Shown here piece after piece: positions 33,831 to 43,205 of a stretch of DNA of 64,000 bases; position 1 is the stretch's first letter; each line of letters starts with the position of its first letter. Below the pieces are notes generated by a model, which saw nothing but the letters and a program-made list of their open reading frames with translations, did not search any database and had not been told where the DNA came from. The DNA lies in NCBI GenBank assembly GCA_963832835.1, contig CAWHVD010000001.1, positions 1,302,001 to 1,366,000 on the forward strand, written 5' to 3'. The translations under genes were made by a program, and so were the position numbers. Origin of the DNA: CAVPKN01 sp963832835. GTDB lineage: Bacteria > Chlamydiota > Chlamydiia > Chlamydiales > JAAKFR01.

Positions 33831-34895
33831 TTGGATAAGAAGGTCGCACAATTCTTAGCTCGGCTTGCTGAGGTGGAAGAGGCGCTTGCGCAACCGGGGG
33901 TTTTTGATGAGCCCAAAAAATACCGTGAGCTGACGCAAGAGCATAATTTCCTTTCTAAACTCAAAACCGTATGGGACGAGCTTGTGAAATGTCGCAAACA
34001 GCTCGAGGATGACCGTTCCCTGCTGTATACCGAAAAAGACCCGGAGATCTGCGCCCTTCTCTCCGAAGAAATACCCTCTTTAGAAGAGAAAATCGCCGGC
34101 TTAGAGAATAGCTTAGAGATTCTTCTCGTACCTCCCGATCCCAACGATAGTCGGAATGTGATTATGGAAATCCGTGCCGGTACAGGAGGAGATGAAGCAG
34201 CTCTTTTTGTTGGCGATTGTGTTAGGATGTATCAACTTTTTGCCGAATCCATGGGCTGGAAGTACGAGGTTCTTAGCTGCAGCGAAAGTGAGGTCGGAGG
34301 ATTTAAAGAATACATCATGGTCTTTTCTGGGCTGAATGCGAGGCGGTTTTTACAATATGAAGCCGGAACCCATCGCGTTCAGCGTGTACCCACAACTGAA
34401 GCGCAAGGGCGCGTTCATACTTCAGCGATTACCGTGGCAGTTCTTCTTGAGCCCGGCGAAGATGAAGAAATTGATTTAGATGAAAAGGAATTGAGGATTG
34501 ACACCTACCGCTCGTCAGGAGCTGGAGGACAGCACGTCAATACTACAGATTCGGCGGTTCGTATCACGCACCTCCCTACAGGAACGGTCACTTATTGCCA
34601 AGATGAGCGGAGTCAGCATAAGAATAAAGACAAAGCAATGCGTCATCTGAAGGCCAAACTTATCGAAGCCCAAAGACAAAAAAAACATGATGAAGAGGCC
34701 AGCGTCAGGGCGGCTCAAGTGGGTTCCGGAGATCGCTCCGAGCGCATCCGCACTTATAATTTCCCTCAAAATCGGTTAACAGATCACCGCATTAACCTGA
34801 CACTTTATAACCTCGATAAAGTTATGGGGGGTGATCTGGAAGCTGTTACCTCGGCTCTTGTCAAGTTTTACTACCAGCAGAAACTGACAAGCTAA
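33831..34895 (+). CDS. prfA: Peptide chain release factor 1
   Basis: The 354-residue protein recognises UAA and UAG and triggers peptide release. The GGQ motif lies in SSGAGGQHVNTTDSAVRI, and the UAA/UAG-reading region in HRVQRVPTTEAQGRVHTS. The start is TTG 33831 after GGAAGG, directly adjoining the TAG that ends a 47-codon upstream frame. The family's length (about 360) supports this start. prmC, whose product methylates the GGQ glutamine, follows after two bases. Confidence 0.96.
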   Translation: MDKKVAQFLARLAEVEEALAQPGVFDEPKKYRELTQEHNFLSKLKTVWDELVKCRKQLEDDRSLLYTEKDPEICALLSEEIPSLEEKIAGLENSLEILLVPPDPNDSRNVIMEIRAGTGGDEAALFVGDCVRMYQLFAESMGWKYEVLSCSESEVGGFKEYIMVFSGLNARRFLQYEAGTHRVQRVPTTEAQGRVHTSAITVAVLLEPGEDEEIDLDEKELRIDTYRSSGAGGQHVNTTDSAVRITHLPTGTVTYCQDERSQHKNKDKAMRHLKAKLIEAQRQKKHDEEASVRAAQVGSGDRSERIRTYNFPQNRLTDHRINLTLYNLDKVMGGDLEAVTSALVKFYYQQKLTS

Positions 34896-34897
34896 AT

Positions 34898-35728
34898 ATG
34901 ATTACTCTCATTGAGATTATCAAACGTTCGGCAAATTACCTTGCGCAGCATGGTATCGAAAGCCCTCGGCCTGCTGCTGAAGAGGTCATTGCCGATGCAC
35001 TCAACATGAAAAGGCTTGATCTCTATCTGCAATTCGACCGCCCTTTAACTGATAGCGAACTTCCCGCTTTGCGCAGTGCCATTGCTCGCCGTGCCAAACA
35101 TGAGCCGACAGCCTATATTGCAGGAAAGCTCACTTTCGCAGGGATCGAACTGAAGGTAGACCAATCTGTATTGATTCCTAGACCTGAGACCGAAATTTTG
35201 GTTGAAACCATTGCACAGACTTTGCAGGAGATGCCCCTCGAAAATAAGGCGCTTTGGGACATGTGCTGCGGATCAGGATGTATCGGTTTGGCCCTAAAAA
35301 CCCGTTTCCCCCAATTAACGGTTTGTCTTTCGGATATGAGTCCCGAAGCCTTGGCCACAGCTCAAAACAACGCCCAAGTAGAAGTACGATTCAAGCAAGG
35401 GAATCTTTTTGCCCCCTTTGTGGGTGAAAAATGTGATTTCTTTGTGTGTAATCCACCCTACGTGACTGAAAAAGAATTTGCGCAGCTTTCTTCTGAAGTG
35501 AAGGATTGGGAACCCAAAACAGCCCTTGTCTCTGGCCCTACGGGATTAGAATACTATGCACGTATCGCAACTGATTTGCGCTCACATCTCAACCCTAGTG
35601 GCCTTGCCTGGCTCGAGATTGGAGCGGGGCAAGGCCCCTCTGTGCAAGCACTCTTTGAAGCCAAAGGTTGGCAGTGTCAGATCAAGCCAGACTGGTCAGG
35701 TCACGACCGCTTCTGCCTCCTCTCATGA
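34898..35728 (+). CDS. prmC: Release factor glutamine methyltransferase
   Basis: The 276-residue enzyme methylates the GGQ glutamine of release factors using S-adenosylmethionine. It has the helical N-terminal substrate domain (PRPAAEEVIADALN), YIAGKLTFAGIELKVD, VLIPRPETEILVE, the SAM motif DMCCGSGCIGLAL and the catalytic NPPY (VCNPPYVTEKEF). It begins two bases after prfA. In Chlamydia the next gene is ffh; here a 7.3 kb island lies between them. Confidence 0.96.
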   Translation: MITLIEIIKRSANYLAQHGIESPRPAAEEVIADALNMKRLDLYLQFDRPLTDSELPALRSAIARRAKHEPTAYIAGKLTFAGIELKVDQSVLIPRPETEILVETIAQTLQEMPLENKALWDMCCGSGCIGLALKTRFPQLTVCLSDMSPEALATAQNNAQVEVRFKQGNLFAPFVGEKCDFFVCNPPYVTEKEFAQLSSEVKDWEPKTALVSGPTGLEYYARIATDLRSHLNPSGLAWLEIGAGQGPSVQALFEAKGWQCQIKPDWSGHDRFCLLS

Positions 35729-35927
35729 TTACCTCCCCGACCCTGTCGGCGTAGCCGATCATGCATATCATGTTATTCTTCCATCTTCCGATCACGAACT
35801 GTCTTTAAAGTGCGCAATTACTGAGACCCCGATCTTTGGCCGATTTATCTTTCTAAGAATTCTTTCATAGCGCACTCTCGCGTATCGACTTTGCGCATTT
35901 ACGCTAATCTTAAGGAAGGTAAAAACC

Positions 35928-37577
35928 ATGATTGCAACAACCCAAAGAGTTCATTGTCTAAACAACAGCCCCTGTGTATTGGGCCCTAAAATACAGGAAA
36001 AGTGGGTTGATGTTGCTCTAATCTTAGGATGTGTTGCCAGCTTAACGATTGGAGCCTTAGCAACGGGAGGATATTTTCATGCGATTGGCACGGTTAATGC
36101 CACCTATCTTTCCTGGGGAATGTATGGAGGAGCCATAGTCGCTTTCATTTTAGAGGTTACTCAAGTTGCAGCGGGCAAGAATTGTCTGAGAGGAAGTGAG
36201 GATCAAACGCGTTTAACCAAGCGCATCTCGAGTCCTACTGAACAAGCAGTTTCTCCGGAATTTAATAGTTCAAACCCCTTAGTTGCACCTGTCCCAGATT
36301 CTACTGGAGGCTTAAATAAGGGTTCTTTAAAACTTCCTAATGAGGCTAGCTCCTCTAAAACCGAGGTGGTAAAGCACTTTCTTCATGAAATTTCCTTGGA
36401 TCCTTGTGCTAGCGTAGTTCTTGATAGTAGAAACACACAAAGTAATTACCAAGAGCTACAACAAGAACCTGTTGCATCCGATTGGGATTCAAAAAGAGAG
36501 ACCTTCCTTAAGGAGGCTCTCAACACTCCATATTTGCAAGGCTCAGATTTAGAACTAAAAAGTATCATCACAGGTGCTCAAAGACTGATTACTTCCGAAA
36601 TGTTTGAATGTGTACTGGATCAGATTCGTCCTCACCTAAAAAATCACTTTGTACCTCCGCATATACAACTGGTGCGGGCCATTACGCATGAAATTCTAGA
36701 TCATCCCCTTTTAGCTGCGGAAGCCTATATTCAATTATTGGATCAAAACATCGAGGAGAAGGAACAATGCATTAAAAAAATTCAGACCTTGATTACACAA
36801 GTATGTACATCCAAAAACCCCCTATTCCTGGACTTCTTAGAAAACCTCGACCGTCCCTTGCTGCTCCGGCTGAAGCAGCCTGGAAATTTGTTCGAAAAGC
36901 TTCTGATTCAAAAAGATTTCACCAGAATGTATTTCGAAAAGAGCCTACTTAGCATTAAGGCCGAAGCTAAGATACAAGATCAAACCTGTTTCATTTGTTT
37001 TGCATTAGACTCGGATGTTGAAAATTGGCTGTCCAGCACATTTGTTCCCGATCTCACCAAAATAGGATTAAAGCCTAGGTATGGGCCTTGGGACCTCTCC
37101 CATGCAATGGATCTTAATACCTTCCAAAGTGAGATACGGAAGACCGACCTTGCCCTCATCATATGCACTCCCAGCCTGCAAAAAAAATGTACGGAACGCG
37201 TGAGGGCAATTACTGGATGTGTTCAAGAGGTGCGGATTGCCCAGGAGAGGTATAACGATGATGATAAAGCGGGAACCTTATTTACCCTGCTTCTGCATGG
37301 AAAACGGAAGGACTGTATTCCTACACCCATTTTGGAGCCTATTTTTGCAGCAAGAGTAGAGGCTCTAGATTCTGAGCGAGAAACTGACCTATATGACTAC
37401 TATTGCAAGGCCTTTCGTATATTCGCATCGCTAGTAGGAATGTCTATTCAGAATGCAGGAGAATTGAAGCAAGTATTTTATGACAAAATATCTAATGCGG
37501 TTTTCGGAAACAACATCGACTCAGACGCAGTAGAAAAATGGGCAGAAGCACGTTACAAACCCAAATATACCCTGTAA
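35928..37577 (+). CDS. Inc-like protein with C-terminal TIR-like domain
   Basis: The 549-residue protein has two close membrane segments (about 28-50 and 61-82) of the Inc type and a low-complexity linker (about 90-150). A helical region (about 190-345) and a TIR/SEFIR-like domain (about 352-470) follow: TCFICFALDSDVENWLSSTF, DLTKIGLKPRYGPWDLSHAM, LALIICTPSLQKKC and VQEVRIAQERY. The region from about 190 to the end is homologous to residues 160-470 of the next protein, which adds NACHT and HEAT-like repeats. TIR domains cleave NAD or act as assembly adaptors; the conserved Glu in QEVR could be the catalytic Glu, but that is inference. AAGGAAGG precedes the ATG. It is in an operon with the next gene (21 bases). 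Confidence 0.75.
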   Translation: MIATTQRVHCLNNSPCVLGPKIQEKWVDVALILGCVASLTIGALATGGYFHAIGTVNATYLSWGMYGGAIVAFILEVTQVAAGKNCLRGSEDQTRLTKRISSPTEQAVSPEFNSSNPLVAPVPDSTGGLNKGSLKLPNEASSSKTEVVKHFLHEISLDPCASVVLDSRNTQSNYQELQQEPVASDWDSKRETFLKEALNTPYLQGSDLELKSIITGAQRLITSEMFECVLDQIRPHLKNHFVPPHIQLVRAITHEILDHPLLAAEAYIQLLDQNIEEKEQCIKKIQTLITQVCTSKNPLFLDFLENLDRPLLLRLKQPGNLFEKLLIQKDFTRMYFEKSLLSIKAEAKIQDQTCFICFALDSDVENWLSSTFVPDLTKIGLKPRYGPWDLSHAMDLNTFQSEIRKTDLALIICTPSLQKKCTERVRAITGCVQEVRIAQERYNDDDKAGTLFTLLLHGKRKDCIPTPILEPIFAARVEALDSERETDLYDYYCKAFRIFASLVGMSIQNAGELKQVFYDKISNAVFGNNIDSDAVEKWAEARYKPKYTL

Positions 37578-37598
37578 ATACAAAAAAAGTGCTTAAAT

Positions 37599-40500
37599 AT
37601 GATTCCGATCCCTTACGCGGATTATACAGCTTCCCTATATCAATCCAACGATCAAGTGTTTGCTTGGTTAACACCCTCAGGTGGCAAGACATTTGAGATT
37701 AAAAAAGTTGTTTTTGGTGTACTGGATGAACTGCCACCTTCGCGCCTCATTGATTGCTGCGCTCAGAAAACACTTAAAAATAACATCGCTATTTTCCCTT
37801 ATCCTAGCCTAGAGCAACCTGATGAGGTTTGGGTCTTTGAGGCGACCCCAGCTGCTGCTCATCATCTATGGGAAGCAAAGAAGATTCATTGCAAAGAAAG
37901 CTCTGCAGAACACTACCAAAAAATCCTTACGTACTTAAAAACCGCTTTAAAAATCCAAGGTGGCAATCCAGAACTAGAAAAAGCCATTCTAGCTACCAAG
38001 CAAAAGCTTTTTCTTCTTCAAGCCGAGATCTGTGCAACCACCTATCTTTGTGAAGCAGAAAAAGTGCTATTTCTAAAGATGAAAGAAGGCATGCCTGCCT
38101 TTGAGCAGCTTTTAGAGTGGATACATGTTTGGAAGGGTGAAAAACAACCCCATGTCTATCTGATGCGAGCGGTAGTTTATGAGTTTCTTTTGGACCAGCC
38201 CCTCCTAGCTGCTGGCAGCTATGCCAGCCTTGCGCAAGTGAGCGAGGATGCAATAGCTCTAGCATGCATGAAACAGGCCTGTTCATTTTTTACAAAAACA
38301 GACCCAGTCCTTAACTACGCCCATTTTTTGGAAAAAATCGACAGAAAATTTTTGCTCGAATTTGTAGAAAAACACCCGGAATTCAACTACATCCTTCTTC
38401 AAAAAGATGCCATCCGGATGACCTTTGAAAGAGCTCTAGTACTTTTTGAAGATTCGTTACTTAACACTAAATGTTTTATCTGCTGCAGCCCTCAAGACGA
38501 GGAAGTAGTCTCGTGGGTGCACCATGCCTTGGCATTTGATCTTGCCAAAATCGGAGTAAGCCCGATCTATGCTGCGCAAGATCTTTCTCATATCGGCGAT
38601 TACAAAAGTTTTCAGGCAAAGATCAGCTCAGCTAACAAAGTGATTGTCATTTGCACGCCTGAGCTTAAAGCGAAATGCATGTCTGACCATCCAATGGGAG
38701 TAGCCGAAGAAATCCGCCTTGTAAGAGAGAGATACGGTAAGCCAGAACTAGCTGGTGGCATTTCACTTCTATACCTGCAGGGGAACCGCCAAACTTCTTG
38801 CCCAAGCCCCTTTCTGGAACCCATTTTTGCAGGTCAGCATGCAACTGCAGACCAACCCATAGAAAAAACAATCTTTAATTATTACGATAGAGCCTTTGAG
38901 TTTTTTGCTCCCCTGACAGGGTTATCTAACCTAGAAGCCTTAGCGATAAAAGAGTGTTTTATAGACGCCATCAAAGACATTCTTAACGGCAAGATCAGTC
39001 AGGATGATGTAGATAGGTGGAGAAAAGATAGATGGGAAAAAAAAGAGCTCGGCAGCCTTCAGGATCTCCAAAGGATCTATAGCAGACTCGAAAGCACTCA
39101 ACCCCACCTACTGATTCAACAGGATCTCCGTGACCACTACGCCTCGAAAAAGGATCTTACTCTTCTGGTTTCCCAAAAACAAATTTCTATCGAACAGCTC
39201 TACACCCGTCTAGCGATCATCGGTGAAGCAGAGAAAAAAAAGACAAAAAAAGAAACCGAAGAAACAGAACCGGGCCACTCTCTAGAGCTCGAAGATCGAA
39301 GACCGTTGACCCACGAATCCATCTTTGAGCCCAAGCAATCCCTTCTCCTTGAGGAACTATTTAAGCATGATCAGTTAAAAGGAGCCACAAAACGGATCTT
39401 GATCCAAGGATCAGCAGGGATTGGTAAAAGCACCTTGTGTCATCATATAGCCTACCGTTGGGCCCAAAAAACACTCTTTACAGAATTTGAGTATCTGCTT
39501 TGGCTTCCTCTGCGCCGTCTAAATCCTAACCTTTATTCCAAAACTGGTACTGAGTGGGCTGATTACGTAGCGAAGGAATGTGGATTGGCAAGCGCTCAAG
39601 TACGTAAGCTGTTCAGCAATGAAGAAACTCAGAAAAAGACACTTGTCTTACTGGATGGTTACGACGAATTGTCTGGAGATGCGACAAATAATCAAGGATG
39701 TTTCTATCCTGTTTTGCAAGTACTCAAAGATTTTCCGAACATCATCATCACCTCGAGGCCTAGAGAGATAAGGGACTTCAAAGACAAAGAACCTGTGGTT
39801 TTAGAGATTTTAGGTTTTGATTCGAAAGGTATTGAAGAGTATGTCGAGCATTTTTTCTCGAAGGATCAACAAGTACAGGCACAGAACTTACGTACTCAGC
39901 TTCAACAACCCCTCGTTAGAAGCCTGGCGCACATCCCCATTAACTTAGAGATTTTTTGCTCGCTTGCTGCCGCTGGCGAACCTCTTTTCAATGCATCGGA
40001 ATCTCCCACTCTGACAGGAATCTACATCAAGCTCACCGATTGGTTATTTAAACGGTTTAGAATCGAGCGCAATAAAAAAGACCCGGATGAGGTCATAATT
40101 GAGCCTGATGCCGATTCTGCATTTGATGTCAGCCATCTGACTGAGGTGATGGAGCAAATAGCATGGGAGGCGATGGATCGAAACACCCTCTATCCCACTC
40201 TTACAAGCATCACAAAAATCTGCAGATCCGTAGAGCATGCACAGAAGATTGCAATTGGTATAGAAGCTATCCGGAGTGTAGGTCCCCTGCGCATTGAGGA
40301 TAACCAGGGCGTTTTTATCCATCTGACCTTTCAAGAGTATTTTGCAGCGGCTCATCTTGCTCGCCTTTATAAAAACAAGCCAAAAAAAGCTAGAGAGCTT
40401 TTAGAGAAGATCAAATTTGAGCCTCGCTATAGGTTTGTGCTCTGGATGACAGCTGGAAGTCTCTCTCAAAAAGGAGAGCTCAGCGATATCCAGGCCTTTT

Positions 40501-41816
40501 TTAATGATCTTTTCTCAGAACCTCGCGATCTTGCTAAAAGCTACGAATTAACGCTCTTTGCTCAATGCTTTGAAGAGTGTTTAAATGAGCATCTTGGGCA
40601 GATTACTCAGTATGCAGGATTCATAAAGAGCGCTATTTCCTACATCAAGGAAGCGCCCTTCCAAGAGATGAAGTTCCAACTTTTCAATCGTAATACGAAG
40701 CTTATCAGTGATGCTGAAATTACAGCTTTCATAATCGAGCTTATGCAAACACCAAACAGCCAAATAGAGACTATTAATTTAATGGGACAACTTGCGCATG
40801 GGAAATTACCTCTCGAAGTTCTCTTGTCTCTAGTGCAGATTGCAAATAATGCATCTCTTGAATGGTACAGTGACGGAAGAGTCCTTGAGGCTCTGCTCAT
40901 GATCGCAGAATCGGGGCAGCCATTTCCTGACGAGGTTCTACCGGTTCTTGAAGGTATAGCAGGTAACAAGTCTTTTAACGGGTCTATTCGAAAAAAAGTC
41001 ATTGAGGCTTTGGGTAAGATCGCAGGATCGGGGCAAGCATCGGCTCCCAAAGCTTTATCGTCTCTAGAGGAGACAATACCGAGCAATGCATCTTGTGATG
41101 AGTGTTGTGTGGACAAGTTTATTAAGGCGCTGGAGCAAAGCACTGGACTTAGGTACCCAGTACCTCCCGATGCTTTCTCGGCTCTTATGGATATAGCCGT
41201 TGATAAGTTTCGTGATAGGTCTTTTCGAGGACGAGCCCTTAAGGCTTTGTATGAGATCGCGGGGACTAGGGACGAACTGTCTGTCGAGGCTTTCTCGATT
41301 CTCTCGGGGATTGCAGCCGATACATCGCTTGAAGAGACTGCCCGAGGAAGAGCCCTTAAGGTTTTGGGTAAGATCGTAGGGCCTAGCAACACATCAGCCC
41401 CGGAAGCTCTCAAGTTCCTATTGAAGATAGTAAGCGAAGCATCATCAGGAGAGTATATTCGAGGGAGCGCTCTTGTGGTTCTGAGTAAGATAGCAGGGAC
41501 TGGGGATGCGCTGCCTGACGACGCTTTCTCGATTTTCTCGGGGATTGTAGCTGATACGTCTCTTGAGGAGTACGTTCGAGGAAGAGCCCTTATGGCTCTA
41601 GGCCAGATCGCAGGATCGGGGCATAAATCGGCTCTCGAAGCTCTCCCGATTCTCTTGGGGATTGCAGCTGATACGTCTCTTGAAGAATATATTCGAAGAA
41701 GAGCTCTTGAAGCTCTGAAAAAAATTGAATCATCAAAATTGATTCGGCATGTAGATGATTTAGTAAAAAAAGTTTGCTATCTCACGCATAGAGCATATGT
41801 CAGGGAAATAGCATGA
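37599..41816 (+). CDS. TIR-like-NACHT-HEAT repeat protein
   Basis: The 1405-residue protein has an unknown N-terminal part, a helical region (about 160-285) and a TIR/SEFIR-like domain (about 290-410; KCFICCSPQDEEVVSWVHHA, VIVICTPELKAKC, VAEEIRLVRERY). A charged linker leads to a NACHT NTPase with Walker A GSAGIGKS (604-611), Walker B TLVLLDGYDE (681-690) and IITSRPRE. The C-terminal end is an alpha-solenoid of HEAT-like repeats with a period near 37 (SLEEYVRGRALMALGQIAGS). The effector-NACHT-sensor order is that of bacterial NLR-like immune proteins. The upstream partner has the same TIR-like domain on a membrane anchor. No ribosome binding site is obvious, so translation may depend on the upstream gene. 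Confidence 0.82.
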   Translation: MIPIPYADYTASLYQSNDQVFAWLTPSGGKTFEIKKVVFGVLDELPPSRLIDCCAQKTLKNNIAIFPYPSLEQPDEVWVFEATPAAAHHLWEAKKIHCKESSAEHYQKILTYLKTALKIQGGNPELEKAILATKQKLFLLQAEICATTYLCEAEKVLFLKMKEGMPAFEQLLEWIHVWKGEKQPHVYLMRAVVYEFLLDQPLLAAGSYASLAQVSEDAIALACMKQACSFFTKTDPVLNYAHFLEKIDRKFLLEFVEKHPEFNYILLQKDAIRMTFERALVLFEDSLLNTKCFICCSPQDEEVVSWVHHALAFDLAKIGVSPIYAAQDLSHIGDYKSFQAKISSANKVIVICTPELKAKCMSDHPMGVAEEIRLVRERYGKPELAGGISLLYLQGNRQTSCPSPFLEPIFAGQHATADQPIEKTIFNYYDRAFEFFAPLTGLSNLEALAIKECFIDAIKDILNGKISQDDVDRWRKDRWEKKELGSLQDLQRIYSRLESTQPHLLIQQDLRDHYASKKDLTLLVSQKQISIEQLYTRLAIIGEAEKKKTKKETEETEPGHSLELEDRRPLTHESIFEPKQSLLLEELFKHDQLKGATKRILIQGSAGIGKSTLCHHIAYRWAQKTLFTEFEYLLWLPLRRLNPNLYSKTGTEWADYVAKECGLASAQVRKLFSNEETQKKTLVLLDGYDELSGDATNNQGCFYPVLQVLKDFPNIIITSRPREIRDFKDKEPVVLEILGFDSKGIEEYVEHFFSKDQQVQAQNLRTQLQQPLVRSLAHIPINLEIFCSLAAAGEPLFNASESPTLTGIYIKLTDWLFKRFRIERNKKDPDEVIIEPDADSAFDVSHLTEVMEQIAWEAMDRNTLYPTLTSITKICRSVEHAQKIAIGIEAIRSVGPLRIEDNQGVFIHLTFQEYFAAAHLARLYKNKPKKARELLEKIKFEPRYRFVLWMTAGSLSQKGELSDIQAFFNDLFSEPRDLAKSYELTLFAQCFEECLNEHLGQITQYAGFIKSAISYIKEAPFQEMKFQLFNRNTKLISDAEITAFIIELMQTPNSQIETINLMGQLAHGKLPLEVLLSLVQIANNASLEWYSDGRVLEALLMIAESGQPFPDEVLPVLEGIAGNKSFNGSIRKKVIEALGKIAGSGQASAPKALSSLEETIPSNASCDECCVDKFIKALEQSTGLRYPVPPDAFSALMDIAVDKFRDRSFRGRALKALYEIAGTRDELSVEAFSILSGIAADTSLEETARGRALKVLGKIVGPSNTSAPEALKFLLKIVSEASSGEYIRGSALVVLSKIAGTGDALPDDAFSIFSGIVADTSLEEYVRGRALMALGQIAGSGHKSALEALPILLGIAADTSLEEYIRRRALEALKKIESSKLIRHVDDLVKKVCYLTHRAYVREIA

Positions 41817-41925
41817 AGAAATTGCTTGTCGTAGAACTCAGAGAGCGAGCCCTCAGCGAATTTCTTCAAATCATCGGCAAGAGCATTGGGCTCCCGAGAG
41901 CGGGTCTGTAAAGAAATTTCTTCAT
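41813..41925. repeat. 11-base inverted repeat pair after the NACHT gene
   Basis: ATGAAGAAATT (41813-41823) and its exact reverse complement (41915-41925) enclose 91 bases containing a CTCCCGAGAGCGGG-type hairpin. The left copy contains the stop codon of the TIR-NACHT gene. The right copy touches a truncated family B element. It may be the ends of another small mobile element or a terminator-like structure. Confidence 0.4.
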
Positions 41926-41957
41926 CCTAAAAACGGCAGTTCGAGATGGTAAAGGTG
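41926..41957. repeat. Family B element, truncated left end
   Basis: CCTAAAAACGGCAGTTCGAG and the following ATGGTAAAGGTG match the left end of the complete family B copy at 20440. The rest is missing, and a family A element begins six bases later. Confidence 0.65.
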
Positions 41958-41963
41958 TACTAA

Positions 41964-42125
41964 TACCATTTCCAGAAAAGAAAGTCACAAATTGGCACTG
42001 TATAACACACCATTTTTGAACGATCCTTTCTCGCTTAGGTGCAAAAAGATAGGCTTCGAAACGATCATCCAAATCTGTCATGTTACTCAGTGCCGCTTCA
42101 TGGCTTTATTTTCTGGAAATGATAT
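41964..42125. repeat. Family A palindromic element, copy 6
   Basis: This 162-base copy, in the inverse orientation to copy 1, starts ATACCATTTCCAGAAAAGAAAG and ends GGAAATGATAT with one changed end base. It lies between the convergent TIR-NACHT and outer-membrane protein genes. The 378-base gap holds only this element, the truncated family B end and the 11-base inverted repeat. Confidence 0.85.
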
Positions 42126-42194
42126 AACCTGAGTTTGGGTTTTAGAAGTGGAAGTTATTTTTTGACAGGCCCTTAGTTAGGTTTTGGACATCAT

Positions 42195-42950
42195 TTAGAG
42201 GCGGTAGTTGAGGCCGATGCGAATAGCATCTTCACGGATGCTGTACTCTCTTTGCTCAAAAAATCCTGCAAATCCAGGGCCTGGCGCGCTAGTTGTTTTG
42301 AAGTGGCCCAGATGTACGTACAGGTATTCGGCCTTTACAGTGAAATGGGGGCGCAGGGCATATTCCAGTCCTCCACCCAAAGTCCAGCCATTTAAAACTT
42401 TTGAAGTAGAAGCAAACGACTGGTAACCGTCGAGTTCTCCAATAATTTTTGATCTGACTTTGACATCTCCTGTAGCATAACCTCCAGTAAGGTAGGTCAT
42501 AAAGCGGGTTTTGAAGACACGCCCAAGTCGTGGTCTAACTGTGACGAGCCAATGGTGTTCAATATGTTCGCGAAAAGAATAACTGAGTAAATCATCAAAA
42601 GGGAGTTGTGCTGTTCGTCGGTGATCGCTCAGATTGACATAATTTCCATCTACTTCTAGACCAAAGAGCCAACAACAAGCCTGAAAATTGTATCCGGCTT
42701 GTCCTCCACCAATAAAATTCCAGTTCGAGAGGCGGGTAGTGCCATTGCCTCCAATAAAATCCTGAAGAGCAGCAGACTCAGCGCCCCACAATCCTTTCGG
42801 TGTGAGGTTGAGTTTGTCATAGCATCGGATAATGCCGAGGTTCACCCCCGCATAAAAGCCATTCCAGGTCCAGCAAGGTGCTGCAGTGAGTGTATTAGTA
42901 GATATTGCCCAAACGATCGCTGTGAAAATTAAACGTTTTAATATGGACAT
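42195..42950 (-). CDS. Outer-membrane beta-barrel protein (Omp25/opacity-like)
   Basis: The 251-residue protein starts at ATG 42950 (GGGG just upstream; an in-frame TTG at 42962 adds four residues). A signal peptide (LIFTAIVWAISTNTLTAAPC) is followed by a mature part beginning WTWNGFYAGVNLG and ending in the strand DAIRIGLNYRL. This is the eight-strand barrel pattern of Omp25/Omp31/opacity proteins, including WNFIGGGQAGYNFQ and LGGGLEYALRPHFTVKAEYLY. Two adjacent cysteines (QACCWL) could give disulfides, as in other chlamydial outer-membrane proteins. A surface-exposed adhesin or porin-like role is possible. Confidence 0.8.
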   Translation of the reverse strand: MSILKRLIFTAIVWAISTNTLTAAPCWTWNGFYAGVNLGIIRCYDKLNLTPKGLWGAESAALQDFIGGNGTTRLSNWNFIGGGQAGYNFQACCWLFGLEVDGNYVNLSDHRRTAQLPFDDLLSYSFREHIEHHWLVTVRPRLGRVFKTRFMTYLTGGYATGDVKVRSKIIGELDGYQSFASTSKVLNGWTLGGGLEYALRPHFTVKAEYLYVHLGHFKTTSAPGPGFAGFFEQREYSIREDAIRIGLNYRL

Positions 42951-43018
42951 ATACCCCGACAAATTGAAATTTTGAAAGCGAAAGGTTATGCCGAAGTCAA
43001 TTTTTTAGCAATAATTAT

Positions 43019-43109
43019 GGTGACTATTCACGAGCCGCCAGAGTACTCTAGCAAGATGGGAGTGGATAGTTACAACATTAAAGTTTTATTTTTAAAGTTG
43101 TTGTGCTGA
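43019..43109 (+). repeat. Repeated intergenic element upstream of ffh (copy 1 of 2)
   Basis: About 91 bases, from GGTGACTATTCACGAGCCGC to TGTGCTGA, recur in modified form before metG (48446-48541). The first 28 bases are almost identical (GCCGCCAGAGT-A/C-CTC), then GTGGA-A/T and CATTAAA match at similar spacing. It lies 97 bases before ffh. Function is unknown; a regulatory leader or a decayed mobile element are both possible. Confidence 0.6.
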
Positions 43110-43162
43110 GCGTGGGGATTCTCTGAGTGAGGGCTTCTTCTTTATCCATACTGATTTTTGAA

Positions 43163-43192
43163 TTGAGTTTTTCTGAATTTTTCAGTTATCAT
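43163..43192 (+). promoter_or_regulatory. Candidate promoter of the ffh operon
   Basis: TTGAGT, an 18-base spacer and TATCAT match the housekeeping consensus at nine of twelve positions, 14 bases before ATG 43206. This is a weak call, as the leader would be very short. Confidence 0.3.
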
Positions 43193-43205
43193 AGGTGTCT
43201 GTATT

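Noticed and set aside
35556..35870. A frame overlapping the end of prmC and the gap behind it
   Set aside because: Most of it lies in another frame of prmC and the remainder has no features; the 199-base gap before the TIR gene holds nothing I can name.
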